NCBI RefSeq assembly: GCF_003123685.1
Contig: NZ_QCYJ01000130.1
Coordinates: forward strand, 186,001-250,000
Reading direction: 5' to 3'
Source of the DNA: Nocardia aurea
Lineage (GTDB): Bacteria; Actinomycetota; Actinomycetes; Mycobacteriales; Mycobacteriaceae
DNA: 64,000 nt
This document shows positions 1 to 50,135 of this stretch, piece after piece. How positions within the stretch are numbered: the first letter of the stretch is position 1; each line of letters starts with the position of its first letter. The translations under genes and the position numbers were made by a program. The notes beneath the pieces were generated by a model. It did not search any database. It saw only the letters and a list, made by a program, of their open reading frames with translations, and was not told where the DNA came from.

Positions 1-41805
<41,805 letters not shown>

Positions 41806-41990
41806 CAGAGCCTCCTCGTTTGGTGAAACAACTTCCGGCCGAATGTTTTCGGGCAGCATCGAGAGAGCCCGCGCCGGATCGGGCGATCCGGAATGCCGGG
41901 CGTGTGTGCCACCGGTGGGTATTCGGCGAATGCGCGGGACGCGGGTACGTCACCGGCGCGGGGATCCGATTGATTACGTGAAAACGAGTT

Positions 41991-42009
41991 CGTGACCTCC
42001 GCGGTCACG
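41991..42009. promoter_or_regulatory. Inverted repeat CGTGACC-N5-GGTCACG
   Basis: A perfect 7-bp inverted repeat in the NRPS leader. The GGTCAC half-site also occurs in the repeat upstream of the GAF regulator gene (43755-43792), though in the opposite relative orientation. Possible operator. Confidence 0.4.
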
Positions 42010-42249
42010 TCCGTGGCGAACTCCTGCCGCCGACGGGTTGTGCCAAGCCCGTGATCGTTCCTCCAACTCCGCTGCCGCGACGCCGGTCCTGCGCCTCGGC
42101 TGTGTTCCCTACATCACACGGAAGTGAGCCGTGCATTGCGAACACTAGGCCCAAAGTTAATAAAAAGGAACTAATTCCGGTAAAAACTTCTGGACGCTTG
42201 TTCAGATGAGCACGACGGCTCGAAACCCGAGACAGGGCCTTACCAAGAG

Positions 42250-42283
42250 GCCGCCCTACCGGCGGCGATGTGAGTTGTCACAC
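42250..42283. other. Hairpin and TGTGA/TCACA repeat downstream of the GAF regulator
   Basis: GCCGCC-ctacc-GGCGGC (42250-42266) could end the regulator transcript, but there is no T tract. TGTGA-gttg-TCACA (42269-42282) lies between it and the regulator stop and shares the TGTGA core with repeats upstream of the regulator gene. Confidence 0.35.
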
Positions 42284-42298
42284 TCTTCGAAGTGCAGA

Positions 42299-43681
42299 CT
42301 ATGAGCCGTAACGTTGCATCTGCGTTGCATCCGCGCCCATGCGCCGATCGAGAACCCGAATCTTGGCCTCTATCTGGGCATACAGCGGGGAGTCGCGGTC
42401 GACGGTGGCACGGTAGGCAGCCCAGGCCGTCGCGTCGTCACGCCCCTCGGGGGCCTCGGTCCAGCGGCGCAGCACCCCGGAGTCACCGGAACTGAGCACG
42501 GCGGTGCGCAACCGCACCCTGAGCTCGTCGCGAAGATCCACAATGCCCGGAGCGGTCGATCGGGGCAGTACCGGACCGGCGTAGAGCCGTAATGCGTAAT
42601 CGACATCACCGGAATCCAGCGCGACGCGCAATTCGTCGACATCGGTTGCGACCGGAACCCGCAGACGGTAAGGGCGCGAACCGACGACGGTCGATCCGAT
42701 GACCGCGCGTAAGCGCGACATGGCGGCGCGGATCGTGCCGTTGTCCAGATCGGTGTCGTCGAGCAGCAGCGCCAGATGGTCGGCGCCGAGCCCCTCGGGA
42801 TGTTCGGCCAGCAGCAACAGGATCTCGGCGTGGCGCTGCGACAACGGAACCCGATCGCCCGCGATGGTCAGTTGCGGCTGGCCCAGACCCAAGACGTCGA
42901 GCCCGAGCCTGCCCGCGTCGCCCGCCTCGGAGCCACGCTCACCGTTGCGCCCCGCACCCGGTCGACCGGCGCGCATGGCCGAGAGCAGCAGATCCATCTC
43001 GGCGGCGGTGGCCGCGGCCTTGACCAGGGCGAGGATTTCCGGCTTCGCCACGCGGACGCCGCCCGCGATCATCAGTACGCAGACCAGCCTGCCGTCCGGA
43101 TCGTGCACCGGCGCGGCGGCCCCGGTGATCTGGTGCATGCGATGCAGGAAATGTTCGGGTCCGTGGATCCACGCCGCCCGCCCGGTGCGCACGACGAGAC
43201 CGACGGCATTCGTGCCGACCCGGCGTTCGCTCAGATCGTCGCCCGCGCGCAAGCCGGTCTCGGCGGCGGCACTCACCTGCTCGGTACCGCCGTGAATGGA
43301 CAGCACCCGGCCGAACTGATCGGAGACGACGACGATCAAACCTGTTCTGGCCGTGTCCTGCACGAGCAATTTGTCGATCAGGGGCATCAGCGCGGCGACC
43401 GGATGCGCGTCGCGATAGCGCTGGAGGTCGGCGCCGCGCAGGCCGCGTTCGTTCAGCACGTCCATCGGGTCGACGCCGCCGCGGACACTGCGCAACCAGG
43501 ATTCGAGAACCAGGGGACGCAACAGACCGGCCAGCTGCGACAGTTCTTCACCACCCGCGCCGAGATATCCGTGTGCTTGTGCGGCATAGGCTTCGAGTGC
43601 GCCGAGTTGTGTGCCCGGTTCGACCGATTCTCTGCTGCCGCTTCGCCGTGGGTGCCGCCCACCTGCTGAATTGCTGACCAT
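42299..43681 (-). CDS. GAF-domain transcriptional regulator (AcoR-like, no AAA domain)
   Basis: A probable sensor-type transcription factor of about 460 aa. An AcoR-like N-terminal half reads LVLESWLRSVRGGVDP, then LLVQDTARTGLIVVVSDQFGRVL, DLSERRVGTNAVGLVV and HQITGAAAPVHDPDGRL, which is typical of GAF regulators of the acetoin/alcohol type. No sigma-54 AAA domain follows. Instead the C-terminal part (VPLSQRHAEILLLLAEHPEGLGADHLALLL) looks like a winged-helix output domain followed by about 120 residues of unknown role. I chose ATG 43681 because GAAAGG lies about 5 nt upstream. It lies between mftG and the NRPS on the same strand. It might control mycofactocin-linked alcohol metabolism, the NRPS, or both; the sequence does not decide this. 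Confidence 0.85.
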   Translation of the reverse strand: MVSNSAGGRHPRRSGSRESVEPGTQLGALEAYAAQAHGYLGAGGEELSQLAGLLRPLVLESWLRSVRGGVDPMDVLNERGLRGADLQRYRDAHPVAALMPLIDKLLVQDTARTGLIVVVSDQFGRVLSIHGGTEQVSAAAETGLRAGDDLSERRVGTNAVGLVVRTGRAAWIHGPEHFLHRMHQITGAAAPVHDPDGRLVCVLMIAGGVRVAKPEILALVKAAATAAEMDLLLSAMRAGRPGAGRNGERGSEAGDAGRLGLDVLGLGQPQLTIAGDRVPLSQRHAEILLLLAEHPEGLGADHLALLLDDTDLDNGTIRAAMSRLRAVIGSTVVGSRPYRLRVPVATDVDELRVALDSGDVDYALRLYAGPVLPRSTAPGIVDLRDELRVRLRTAVLSSGDSGVLRRWTEAPEGRDDATAWAAYRATVDRDSPLYAQIEAKIRVLDRRMGADATQMQRYGS

Positions 43682-43754
43682 TTGCCTTTCTTTCCGCCCC
43701 AGACTGTACCGGCGAGTATTCCCAGGCAGGGGCGGTTGGAGTTCTTTGTCCGCC

Positions 43755-43792
43755 AGGTCACATCGCGCGGATATCGTCGGCAAATGTGACCT
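43755..43792. promoter_or_regulatory. Inverted repeat AGGTCACAT-N20-ATGTGACCT upstream of the GAF regulator
   Basis: A perfect 9-bp inverted repeat with a 20-bp spacer, about 75-110 bp upstream of the regulator start. It is well placed for autoregulation. Confidence 0.5.
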
Positions 43793-43801
43793 ATTCATCT
43801 T

Positions 43802-43817
43802 TCACATCAGGATGTGA
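43802..43817. promoter_or_regulatory. Palindrome TCACATC-AG-GATGTGA at the mftG stop
   Basis: A perfect 7-bp inverted repeat overlapping the mftG stop codon. With the repeat at 43755-43792 it gives four TCACAT/ATGTGA half-sites within 63 bp. It could be an operator or a weak terminator. Confidence 0.4.
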
Positions 43818-45288
43818 GGTAGCCCGCAGCGCGTTCGGCGATCATCATGACGGTGGCCTGCGGTCCCCGGCTCAGCGGCACCGGCGCCACGGACAGATCG
43901 ACGACGGACAACCCGGACACTCCGCGCACCCGGAACCTCGGATCGACCACGGCGCGCTCGTCGGCGTCGACACCCATTCTGCACGTACCGGACAGATGTT
44001 GCGAGGTACCGAGATTCGCGCGCAACCACGCCGAATCCGCACCGCCGCGCGGAATCGAGGAGATCCGCGCTCCCGGTATACGGGCCAGCACGTCACCGGC
44101 GAGATCGACCGCGGCGGACAGGGCGGCCCTGTCGTATTCCTCGGACAGGTACCGATGCTCCAGCATCGGCGGATGCTGCGGATCCGCGCCGCGTAGCCGC
44201 AGCACACCGGAGGAATGCGGGCGCATCAGCGCGACCCCGAGCCGATGGATTCCCGGCTCCGGGGTGAACGGGATCGAGTACGGGCGGATCTCGATGTCGT
44301 CGAGCGTCAGCACGTACTCCAGCGGGACACCGGGGCGGGCCGGACCGATATCGAGTCCGTACTCGACACCGATCTCGGGGTGGTCGCTGAACCAGGCACC
44401 TGTCGGCGCTTCGGAGATCACCGGAATGCCCAGCTCGCGCAGCTGCGCGGGCGTACCGATCCCGGAACGCAGCAGCAATGCCGCCGATTCCACCGCGCCC
44501 GCGCACACCACGACACGATCGGCCTCGATCGTGCCGCTGAGCTCACCGGCCCGATAATCGACACCGACGGCTCTCGTACCGTGGAATCGGATGCGGGTCA
44601 CCAGGATTCCACCGGAGACGCTCAAATTGGGCCGCGCCAGCGCGGGCAGCAGGTAGGCCGTCGCGGTCCCGATCCGCGATCCCGCCTCGACATTGCACGG
44701 GACCGGACCGAATCCCGCCGGCGCGCCGGGCACGGCGTTCAGATCGGCTATCTCCGCGAAACCCGCCTCGGCGGCGGCCGAGGTGAATTCGACGGCGACG
44801 GGCGCCGGATCGGTGACGCGACGAACCGGAATCGGGCCCGTCGCGCCGTGACCGGGAGCCGAACCGAAATCGTGATCGCGCTCGATATCGCGATAGGCGG
44901 GGAGCACGGAATCGAACGACCAATCCCCGTGCGACGGATCACCGCGTAGTTCCTCGGACCAGGACGCGAAGTCGCCCGCCGGGGCCCGGACGAAATAGCC
45001 GCCGTTGATCGCGCCGGAACCTCCGAGCAAACGACCGCGCACGAGTTCGGTGACGGTGTCGGGCACGACGCCGCCCGCCGCCAGCAACGCCCGATAACGC
45101 CAGACCCACGGCGATTCCGGGCCGATGGGCATCAGGTCGGCGCGCAGCACCTCCCGCGGGATCGAATCCGCACTACCCCACACCTGCCCCGCCTCGACCA
45201 GGCGCACGACGTGATCGGGATCCGCGCTCAGCCGCGCCGCGAGCAGGCAGCCCGCGGTGCCCGCACCGACGATCAGCGTATCGACCAC
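43807..45288 (-). CDS. mftG: GMC-family oxidoreductase, mycofactocin-associated MftG
   Basis: An FAD-dependent GMC oxidoreductase of about 493 aa, thought in mycobacteria to take part in re-oxidation of the mycofactocin redox cofactor. Seen: N-terminal FAD-binding DTLIVGAGTAGCLLAARL, the GMC signature GRLLGGSGAINGGYFVRAP, C-terminal HLSGTCRMGVDADERAVVD and the final FAD segment VVDLSVAPVPLSRGPQATVM. The start is GTG 45288, directly before the FAD motif; the frame stays open further upstream but without family similarity. It lies 73 bp downstream of mftF on the same strand, and that pairing supports MftG over other GMC enzymes such as choline dehydrogenase. Confidence 0.85.
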   Translation of the reverse strand: MVDTLIVGAGTAGCLLAARLSADPDHVVRLVEAGQVWGSADSIPREVLRADLMPIGPESPWVWRYRALLAAGGVVPDTVTELVRGRLLGGSGAINGGYFVRAPAGDFASWSEELRGDPSHGDWSFDSVLPAYRDIERDHDFGSAPGHGATGPIPVRRVTDPAPVAVEFTSAAAEAGFAEIADLNAVPGAPAGFGPVPCNVEAGSRIGTATAYLLPALARPNLSVSGGILVTRIRFHGTRAVGVDYRAGELSGTIEADRVVVCAGAVESAALLLRSGIGTPAQLRELGIPVISEAPTGAWFSDHPEIGVEYGLDIGPARPGVPLEYVLTLDDIEIRPYSIPFTPEPGIHRLGVALMRPHSSGVLRLRGADPQHPPMLEHRYLSEEYDRAALSAAVDLAGDVLARIPGARISSIPRGGADSAWLRANLGTSQHLSGTCRMGVDADERAVVDPRFRVRGVSGLSVVDLSVAPVPLSRGPQATVMMIAERAAGYLTS

Positions 45289-45361
45289 GACACCATCATC
45301 CGGCCCGCCGCCTTTCGCCCTCGCGGTGGGCCCGCGCCCCACCCGTGGCGGCGGCGCGGTC

Positions 45362-46774
45362 TCAGCGTCGCGGTGCGGTCGGTTTGAGGGCCTCCAGGCT
45401 GCGCGCGCGGAACGCGCCGAGCCACAGACCGGTGCCGTAGGCGATATCGTCGACGCGCTTGTAGGCCAGGTACCGGAACGGATCGAGTCCGCCCGCGTCA
45501 CGGTGGGTGAACCAGTCGGCCAATCCGTCGGCGACCGCCATGGTGACCGCGATGCGTCGGATCCGGCGCGAGGCCAGCATCGCCACCAGGGTCACCGGCC
45601 AGTAGTGCCTGCACATCGCCGAAGCCAGCCGCCACAGCCCGGCGAAGAACCCGCGCGAGAGATAGATCGCGGCGATTCTGGTCGGATTGTCCAATTCGGT
45701 GAAAACCCGCCGCAGCCGCACCAGGGCGGTCGCGAGGGTGATCAGTCCGCCGATCAGCCCCCATTTCGACAGCGTGGCGAACAGGAACGCCGCCAGGACC
45801 GTCCAGGAGGGCACCGACAGCGGCGAGACCATACTCGGATCGTGCCGCTCGCCCAGCGGCGCGGCGCCGGTGCCGTAGAACAGCTTTCGACCGAACCAGG
45901 CGCGGAAGGAGATGCGGTGGTCGTGGGCGACGTGGGCCGCGGGTTCGTAGCGCAGCCGCCAGCCCGCCTGCTCCAGCCGCCAGCACAGGTCGACATCCTC
46001 GGCCACCTGCATGGATTCGTCGAAACCGCCCTCGGCCAGCAGCGCGCGCCGTCGCACGAGCAGCGCCGCGCTCGGCACGTAGGAGATCACGCCGCGCGAG
46101 TGCACCGCCGACTCGCGCCTGCCCAGATCCAGCGAGGAGCGGGTGTGCTCGTACCTGGCCAGCGCGTTCGACTCCGGATCGAGGGCGACGATACGCGGCG
46201 CGACCAGCGCGACCTCGGGATCGCTGAAATGCCCGAGCATCACCTCGAGCCAGCCGCTGCGCGGCACCACGTCGGAATCGAGGAAGGCGACGAATTCGGT
46301 TGTCGCGGCCCGCAGGCCCGCGTTGCGCGCCGCGGCCGGTCCCTGCTTGTCGTCGTGACGCAGCACCGTGACCTTGCAGCGAGTGCCCCGGTTGTTCGGC
46401 ACCTGCACCGGCTGATCGGACCCGTCGTCGACGACGATCACATTGTGCCCGCGCAGCACGGCCAACAACCTGGTCAGACCATCGGCGTTGTTGTGCAGCG
46501 GCACGATCACCGTGACGTCGTCCGGGGACGGCAGCAGACGGGGCCGCGGATTGCCGACCCCGGAGTCGAGCAGCCGTCTGGCAACAACCGCGGACTTCGG
46601 GCCGGTGACCTCGAGGTAGCCGTCACCGATCATCTCGGCGGCCTCAGGGGCAAGACGCAGCAACCGGGCAGGCGAGCCGCCGATGAGGATGCGTCCCCCG
46701 GAGTATGCGCGTACCCGAGGATCGATCCGCACCCCGAATCCGTCGGGCAGGCGATCATGGCGCATTCCTGGCAT
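45362..46774 (-). CDS. mftF: Mycofactocin biosynthesis glycosyltransferase MftF
   Basis: A family 2 glycosyltransferase of about 470 aa, the usual length for MftF, which adds oligoglucose to mycofactocin. The N-terminus reads RLPDGFGVRIDPRVRAYSGG, a family-typical opening. The catalytic GT2 part has VTVIVPLHNN, VIVVDDGSD and FLDSDVVPRSGW (DxD-type metal site), then a C-terminal region with hydrophobic, membrane-associating stretches (WTVLAAFLFATL). ATG 46774 is preferred, with 46765 nearly equal; the open frame to 47209 has no family features. Notably, the radical SAM enzyme mftC and its partners are not next to it. Confidence 0.88.
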   Translation of the reverse strand: MPGMRHDRLPDGFGVRIDPRVRAYSGGRILIGGSPARLLRLAPEAAEMIGDGYLEVTGPKSAVVARRLLDSGVGNPRPRLLPSPDDVTVIVPLHNNADGLTRLLAVLRGHNVIVVDDGSDQPVQVPNNRGTRCKVTVLRHDDKQGPAAARNAGLRAATTEFVAFLDSDVVPRSGWLEVMLGHFSDPEVALVAPRIVALDPESNALARYEHTRSSLDLGRRESAVHSRGVISYVPSAALLVRRRALLAEGGFDESMQVAEDVDLCWRLEQAGWRLRYEPAAHVAHDHRISFRAWFGRKLFYGTGAAPLGERHDPSMVSPLSVPSWTVLAAFLFATLSKWGLIGGLITLATALVRLRRVFTELDNPTRIAAIYLSRGFFAGLWRLASAMCRHYWPVTLVAMLASRRIRRIAVTMAVADGLADWFTHRDAGGLDPFRYLAYKRVDDIAYGTGLWLGAFRARSLEALKPTAPRR

Positions 46775-47560
46775 GCTAGGCGGACTTTCGCGCGCAGGCA
46801 TCATCGGTACGGAAAAAAGGACGGAATTCCGCGTGATTCTGTCCGTCGAACTCTCCCGCGCTCGCACAAATGCGTTTGCGGAATGATTGCCAGAACTCGG
46901 TTTCCCGCCCACCGCAACGCGACGGCAATCGACGGACAGCGCCCGAACAACGGTGCCGCCGCGCCGTGCCAGCGCATCCCCGGCAATCGAGGTCGGCGAC
47001 CACCGAACCCGCGACACGCGCGCCGACACGGCGAGTCGTGCCAAGAACCGAATTCCGCACTGCCCCTCCTCGGTACCGAAACCACCGAAACCCACCGAAC
47101 TCACCGCGGAACCGCATCGAGACGCGCCCCGCCGATTCCGGAAACGAGGGCACAGCCGATCCGCGACGATCCGCACGACTGGCACAGCACCGTCCGACCG
47201 CGGGACCACCCCCGCGTCGGGCCGGACGGCCTGCGCCGCCGCGGGCGCAGAAAACCCGCGAGCGCCCCGTCGTTCTCGGACGCGCCGACGATCATCTCAC
47301 CCCCGCCGGATCCCGCGAACGCTCGGATCCACGGCGTGGCGCGAAGATCCGGCCCGCGCCGCCGCGAACGGGAACGCGTGACAGCCTTCTCGACGGCGCG
47401 CGCGGGACCGGGGCGGGGGCCGGGGCGGGCGCGGTGCGGCCGGTCGGCGGCGGCGGGACCGGGACCCGGTCCGCGCACTCTAGAATTCCGGGGGTAAGCA
47501 GCTGGACGGATTCGTGCCGGGCGTCGAGGAATCGCGGCGCCCCGCGGTGGTAGAGGTGGC
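46775..47560. other. Gene-free divergent intergenic region
   Basis: This 786-bp gap separates divergent mftF and tetR. Open frames exist on both strands but give Arg/Pro-rich translations with no recognisable domain, typical of GC-rich non-coding DNA. I found no mftA-like peptide ending in a GMCGVY-type tail. A short ACCGAAACC-type repeat occurs about four times at 47075-47110. Confidence 0.6.
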
Positions 47561-48199
47561 ATGGGAGTCGGACGAATGCAGACGAGCGGGGGCGGCAGCA
47601 CACTGTCGGAGTCCGAGATCGTCGAGGCCGCGTTGCGCGTGGTGCGCGAGGACGGCGTGGAGAAGCTATCCATGCGGCGACTCTCCCGCGAACTCGGTGT
47701 CTCCCCGATGGCCCCGTACTACTACGTCGCCGACAAGCGGGAACTGCTCGATCTGGTCGCCACCGCCGCGCTGACCGGAGTGCGCACCTCACCGCCGGAT
47801 TCCGCGCCGTGGCAACGGCGGCTGCGCGATCTCATCGACCAGATCGACGAGAAGTTGCGCAAACACCCCGGCCTCGGTGACGTGCTGATCGAGCAGATGC
47901 TCGGCAAACAGCTCGACCTGATCACCGCGATCATGGAGATCCTGTTCGACGCGGGTTTCACCGACCGCGACGTGCTCGCCGCGTATGCCACGATCCACAC
48001 GTATCTGTTCGGGCGCAGCCGGGTCAATCCGCGCGACAGCGCCGCGCTGTCGGATGTGGCCCTGCCCGAGGTGGTGGCGCGGGCCGCGGAGTACCTGCCG
48101 GACCTGCGCGGCAAGTACTCCTACAACTTCGGGATGGAGGTACTCGTCGCCGGGCTAGAGGCCCAGCTTGTCCATCGGCCGGACGCCGACGTACGATGA
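47561..48199 (+). CDS. TetR-family transcriptional regulator
   Basis: A regulator of about 212 aa with an N-terminal helix-turn-helix (IVEAALRVVREDGVEKLSMR, then RELGVSPMAPYYYVADKREL) and an unassigned C-terminal ligand domain. ATG 47561 follows AGAGG closely; ATG 47576 (MQTSGGG) with GGAG about 8 nt upstream is an equally good start. It lies 99 bp upstream of the kshB-like gene in the same direction, separated by a KstR-type operator, so it may not be the main regulator of that gene. Ligand unknown. Confidence 0.85.
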   Translation: MGVGRMQTSGGGSTLSESEIVEAALRVVREDGVEKLSMRRLSRELGVSPMAPYYYVADKRELLDLVATAALTGVRTSPPDSAPWQRRLRDLIDQIDEKLRKHPGLGDVLIEQMLGKQLDLITAIMEILFDAGFTDRDVLAAYATIHTYLFGRSRVNPRDSAALSDVALPEVVARAAEYLPDLRGKYSYNFGMEVLVAGLEAQLVHRPDADVR

Positions 48200-48202
48200 A
48201 AC

Positions 48203-48216
48203 TGAAACACGTTCTA
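48203..48216. promoter_or_regulatory. KstR-type operator
   Basis: TGAAACACGTTCTA fits the published KstR consensus TNNAACNNGTTNNA at every fixed base. It sits about 85 bp upstream of the kshB-like gene, a known KstR regulon member in rhodococci and mycobacteria. Cholesterol-derived inducers would be expected to relieve repression. Confidence 0.75.
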
Positions 48217-48245
48217 GTTTTGCCGCCACGTTCGAAAGGACGAGA

Positions 48246-48302
48246 GTGAACGAGCGCAGCCAGCGGGCCGCCGAAGCGAGCCGCCACGAGGTCCGGTCAT
48301 GA
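48246..48302 (+). CDS. Possible 18-residue leader peptide coupled to kshB
   Basis: GTG 48246 has a strong GAAAGGA site 5 nt upstream and reads 18 codons (NERSQRAAEASRHEVRS after the start) to TGA 48300, which overlaps the next ATG as ATGA. The kshB start itself has no ribosome site as good as this one, so reinitiation is plausible. Confidence 0.45.
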   Translation: MNERSQRAAEASRHEVRS

Positions 48303-49354
48303 CCACCGTCGAGGTACCGCACGGATCGCGTTCGGTCGTGCTGCGGGTCGCCGCCGTCATCACCGAGACCGCCGACGCCTGCTCGATCGTCTTCGACGTG
48401 CCGGAGGAATCGCGGGACAAGTTCGAGTACAAACCCGGACAGTTCCTGACCCTGCGGATCCCCAGCGATCTCACCGGCTCGGTGGCGCGCTGCTATTCGC
48501 TGGCCAGTTCACCGCACACCGACGACAAGCCCAAGGTCACCGTCAAACGCACGGCGGGCGGCTACGGCTCGAACTGGGTGTGCGACAACGTCAAAGCCGG
48601 TGACAGCATCGAGGTGCTGCCGCCGTCGGGCGTGTTCACCCCCAAGGATCTCGACCAGGATCTGCTGCTCTTCGGCGCGGGCAGCGGCATCACCCCGGTG
48701 ATGTCGATCCTCAAATCGGCGCTCGCGCGCGGCGGCGGGCGGATCGTGCTCGTCTACGCCAACCGCGATCCCGACGGGGTGATCTTCGCGAGCGAACTCG
48801 GCGAACTCGCCGCCAAACATCCGCAGCGGCTCGTCGTCATCCACTGGCTGGAGAATCTGCAAGGACTGCCGACCGCGGACGGCCTGGCGACCCTCGTCGC
48901 TCCCTACAGCGCCTACCACGCCTTCATGTGCGGGCCGAAACCCTTCATGGACCGGGTACACGACGCGCTGGGCAGGCTCGACGTGCCGAGATCACGCACC
49001 CACGCCGAGGTGTTCAACTCACTGGCGGGCGACCCGTTCGCCGATCAGGCTCCGGTGCGGGTCAGCGACGCGGAAGCCGCCGACGCCGCCACCGTCGAGG
49101 TGGAACTCGACGGGCAGGTGCACGAATTGAGCTGGCCGCGCACCCAGACGCTGGTCGACATCATGCTGTCCAAGGGACTGGACGTGCCGTACTCGTGCCA
49201 GGAGGGCGAATGCGGCTCCTGCGCGTGCACGGTGCTGGAGGGCAAGGTCGAGATGGCCAATTCCGAGATCCTCGATCCCGAGGACATCGAGAACGGCTAC
49301 ATCCTCGGCTGCCAGGCGCGACCGGTCACCGACCACCTGAAGATCCAGTTCTGA
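48299..49354 (+). CDS. kshB: 3-ketosteroid 9-alpha-hydroxylase reductase component, KshB-like
   Basis: An electron-transfer flavoprotein of 351 aa that passes electrons from NADH through FAD and a 2Fe-2S cluster to a Rieske oxygenase such as KshA in cholesterol ring cleavage. Domains in order: FAD-binding with RCYSLASSP (about residues 65-75), NAD-binding with FGAGSGITPVMS (about 123-135) and C-terminal plant-type ferredoxin with YSCQEGECGSCACTVLEG plus a later Cys in LGCQARP. The KstR box upstream supports the steroid role. Related phenylacetate or toluate reductases share this layout, so the substrate assignment depends on the operator. No KshA partner is nearby. Confidence 0.82.
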   Translation: MTTVEVPHGSRSVVLRVAAVITETADACSIVFDVPEESRDKFEYKPGQFLTLRIPSDLTGSVARCYSLASSPHTDDKPKVTVKRTAGGYGSNWVCDNVKAGDSIEVLPPSGVFTPKDLDQDLLLFGAGSGITPVMSILKSALARGGGRIVLVYANRDPDGVIFASELGELAAKHPQRLVVIHWLENLQGLPTADGLATLVAPYSAYHAFMCGPKPFMDRVHDALGRLDVPRSRTHAEVFNSLAGDPFADQAPVRVSDAEAADAATVEVELDGQVHELSWPRTQTLVDIMLSKGLDVPYSCQEGECGSCACTVLEGKVEMANSEILDPEDIENGYILGCQARPVTDHLKIQF

Positions 49355-49358
49355 GCCG

Positions 49359-50114
49359 CTACAGCGCGCGGTAGGCCGCCCGGTCGGCCGGATCCAGATG
49401 TTCGGTGGCATAGCCGAGCGCGGTCCGGCCCATCGCGGCGGCGTGGGCGTCGAGGAAGCCGGTCAGCAGGGTTCGGTCGATCCGCTTGCCCACTTCGCGC
49501 AGCATCCAGCCCAGTGCCTTCTGGATCAGATCGCGCCGATCGGTCAGCAGTCGCTCGGCGAGCGCGAACGTCGTCGACGCGTCGCCCGCCTTGATGAAGG
49601 CGAAGGTGGTGAGCAGCGCGACCCGCCGCTCCCAGAGGGATTCCGAGTCCGCCAGTTCGAACAGCAGATCCCGTGGCCGGTCCAGCAGCCACGGGCCGAG
49701 GATGTTCTCGGCGGAGACGTCGACGAGGTCCCAGTTGTTCACCCGCCCCCGGTACACGGCGTCGAGATAGCGCCGGACCATCTCGGCCTGCGCGTCGATA
49801 TCGAGAGTGCGTGGCTTGGCCGCCTTCGCGAAACGCGCGTTGAGGATGACCAGGGCCGCCAACCGGTGCTCGTGCACCGCGCTGTCGAGCAGCGCGTCGA
49901 TCTCGGCGAGCGGCAACGCCGCGAACCGTTTCGCGACGGCGCGGATGGCGGGCACCCGGACACCGATGAACACATCGCCCTCGCCGTATTCGCCCGGACC
50001 GGTCTTGAAGAAGCGTCCGAGACCGGCCGCGTCGTCGGGGTCGGCCACGTCCGCCAGCGCGAGCGTGACGTCGGTGGCGGTCGGCTCGAGATCGGTCGGG
50101 CCGGGATCGGTCAT
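49359..50114 (-). CDS. DNA alkylation repair protein, AlkD-like
   Basis: A HEAT-repeat DNA glycosylase-like protein of 251 aa, expected to excise bulky or cationic alkylated bases. It has the family sequences VRVPAIRAVAKRF, NNWDLVDVSAENILG (the Trp-Asp catalytic region), WERRVALLTTFAFIK and LIQKALGWMLREVGK. The ATG follows AGGAGGA at good spacing. It is convergent with kshB, with only 4 bp between the stops, and lies 21 bp behind the racemase-like gene, probably in one transcript. Confidence 0.88.
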   Translation of the reverse strand: MTDPGPTDLEPTATDVTLALADVADPDDAAGLGRFFKTGPGEYGEGDVFIGVRVPAIRAVAKRFAALPLAEIDALLDSAVHEHRLAALVILNARFAKAAKPRTLDIDAQAEMVRRYLDAVYRGRVNNWDLVDVSAENILGPWLLDRPRDLLFELADSESLWERRVALLTTFAFIKAGDASTTFALAERLLTDRRDLIQKALGWMLREVGKRIDRTLLTGFLDAHAAAMGRTALGYATEHLDPADRAAYRAL

Positions 50115-50135
50115 CGCGAATTCCTCCTCGTCCGA

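Larger units (their letters stand above)
41806..42298 (-). promoter_or_regulatory. NRPS leader and promoter region
   Basis: A 493-bp gene-free region between the GAF regulator and the NRPS start. It holds an AT-rich island at about 42150-42190 (ttaataaaaaggaactaatt) that stands out against the high GC and is the most likely promoter area, although I cannot place -35 and -10 boxes with confidence. Two inverted repeats in it are listed separately. AGGAGG just upstream of GTG 41805 marks the translation start. Confidence 0.5.

Noticed and set aside
41806..41859. ATG 41859 as NRPS start
   Set aside because: No ribosome site; GTG 41805 has AGGAGG at ideal spacing and keeps the whole C1 domain.
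43785..43806. CRP/GlxR site TGTGA...TCACA upstream of the GAF regulator
   Set aside because: The spacing between the half-sites is 12 bp, not the 6 bp of the CRP family consensus.
46775..47209. N-terminal extension of mftF to 47209
   Set aside because: The family begins near RLPDGFGVRIDP; the extension would make the protein about 145 residues too long and has no similarity.
46870..47553. Open frames in the 46775-47560 gap, including one antisense to the start of tetR (47101-47673)
   Set aside because: Arg/Pro-rich translations with no recognisable domain and no convincing ribosome sites.
46775..47560. mftA precursor peptide
   Set aside because: No short frame with a GMCGVY-like C-terminus on either strand.
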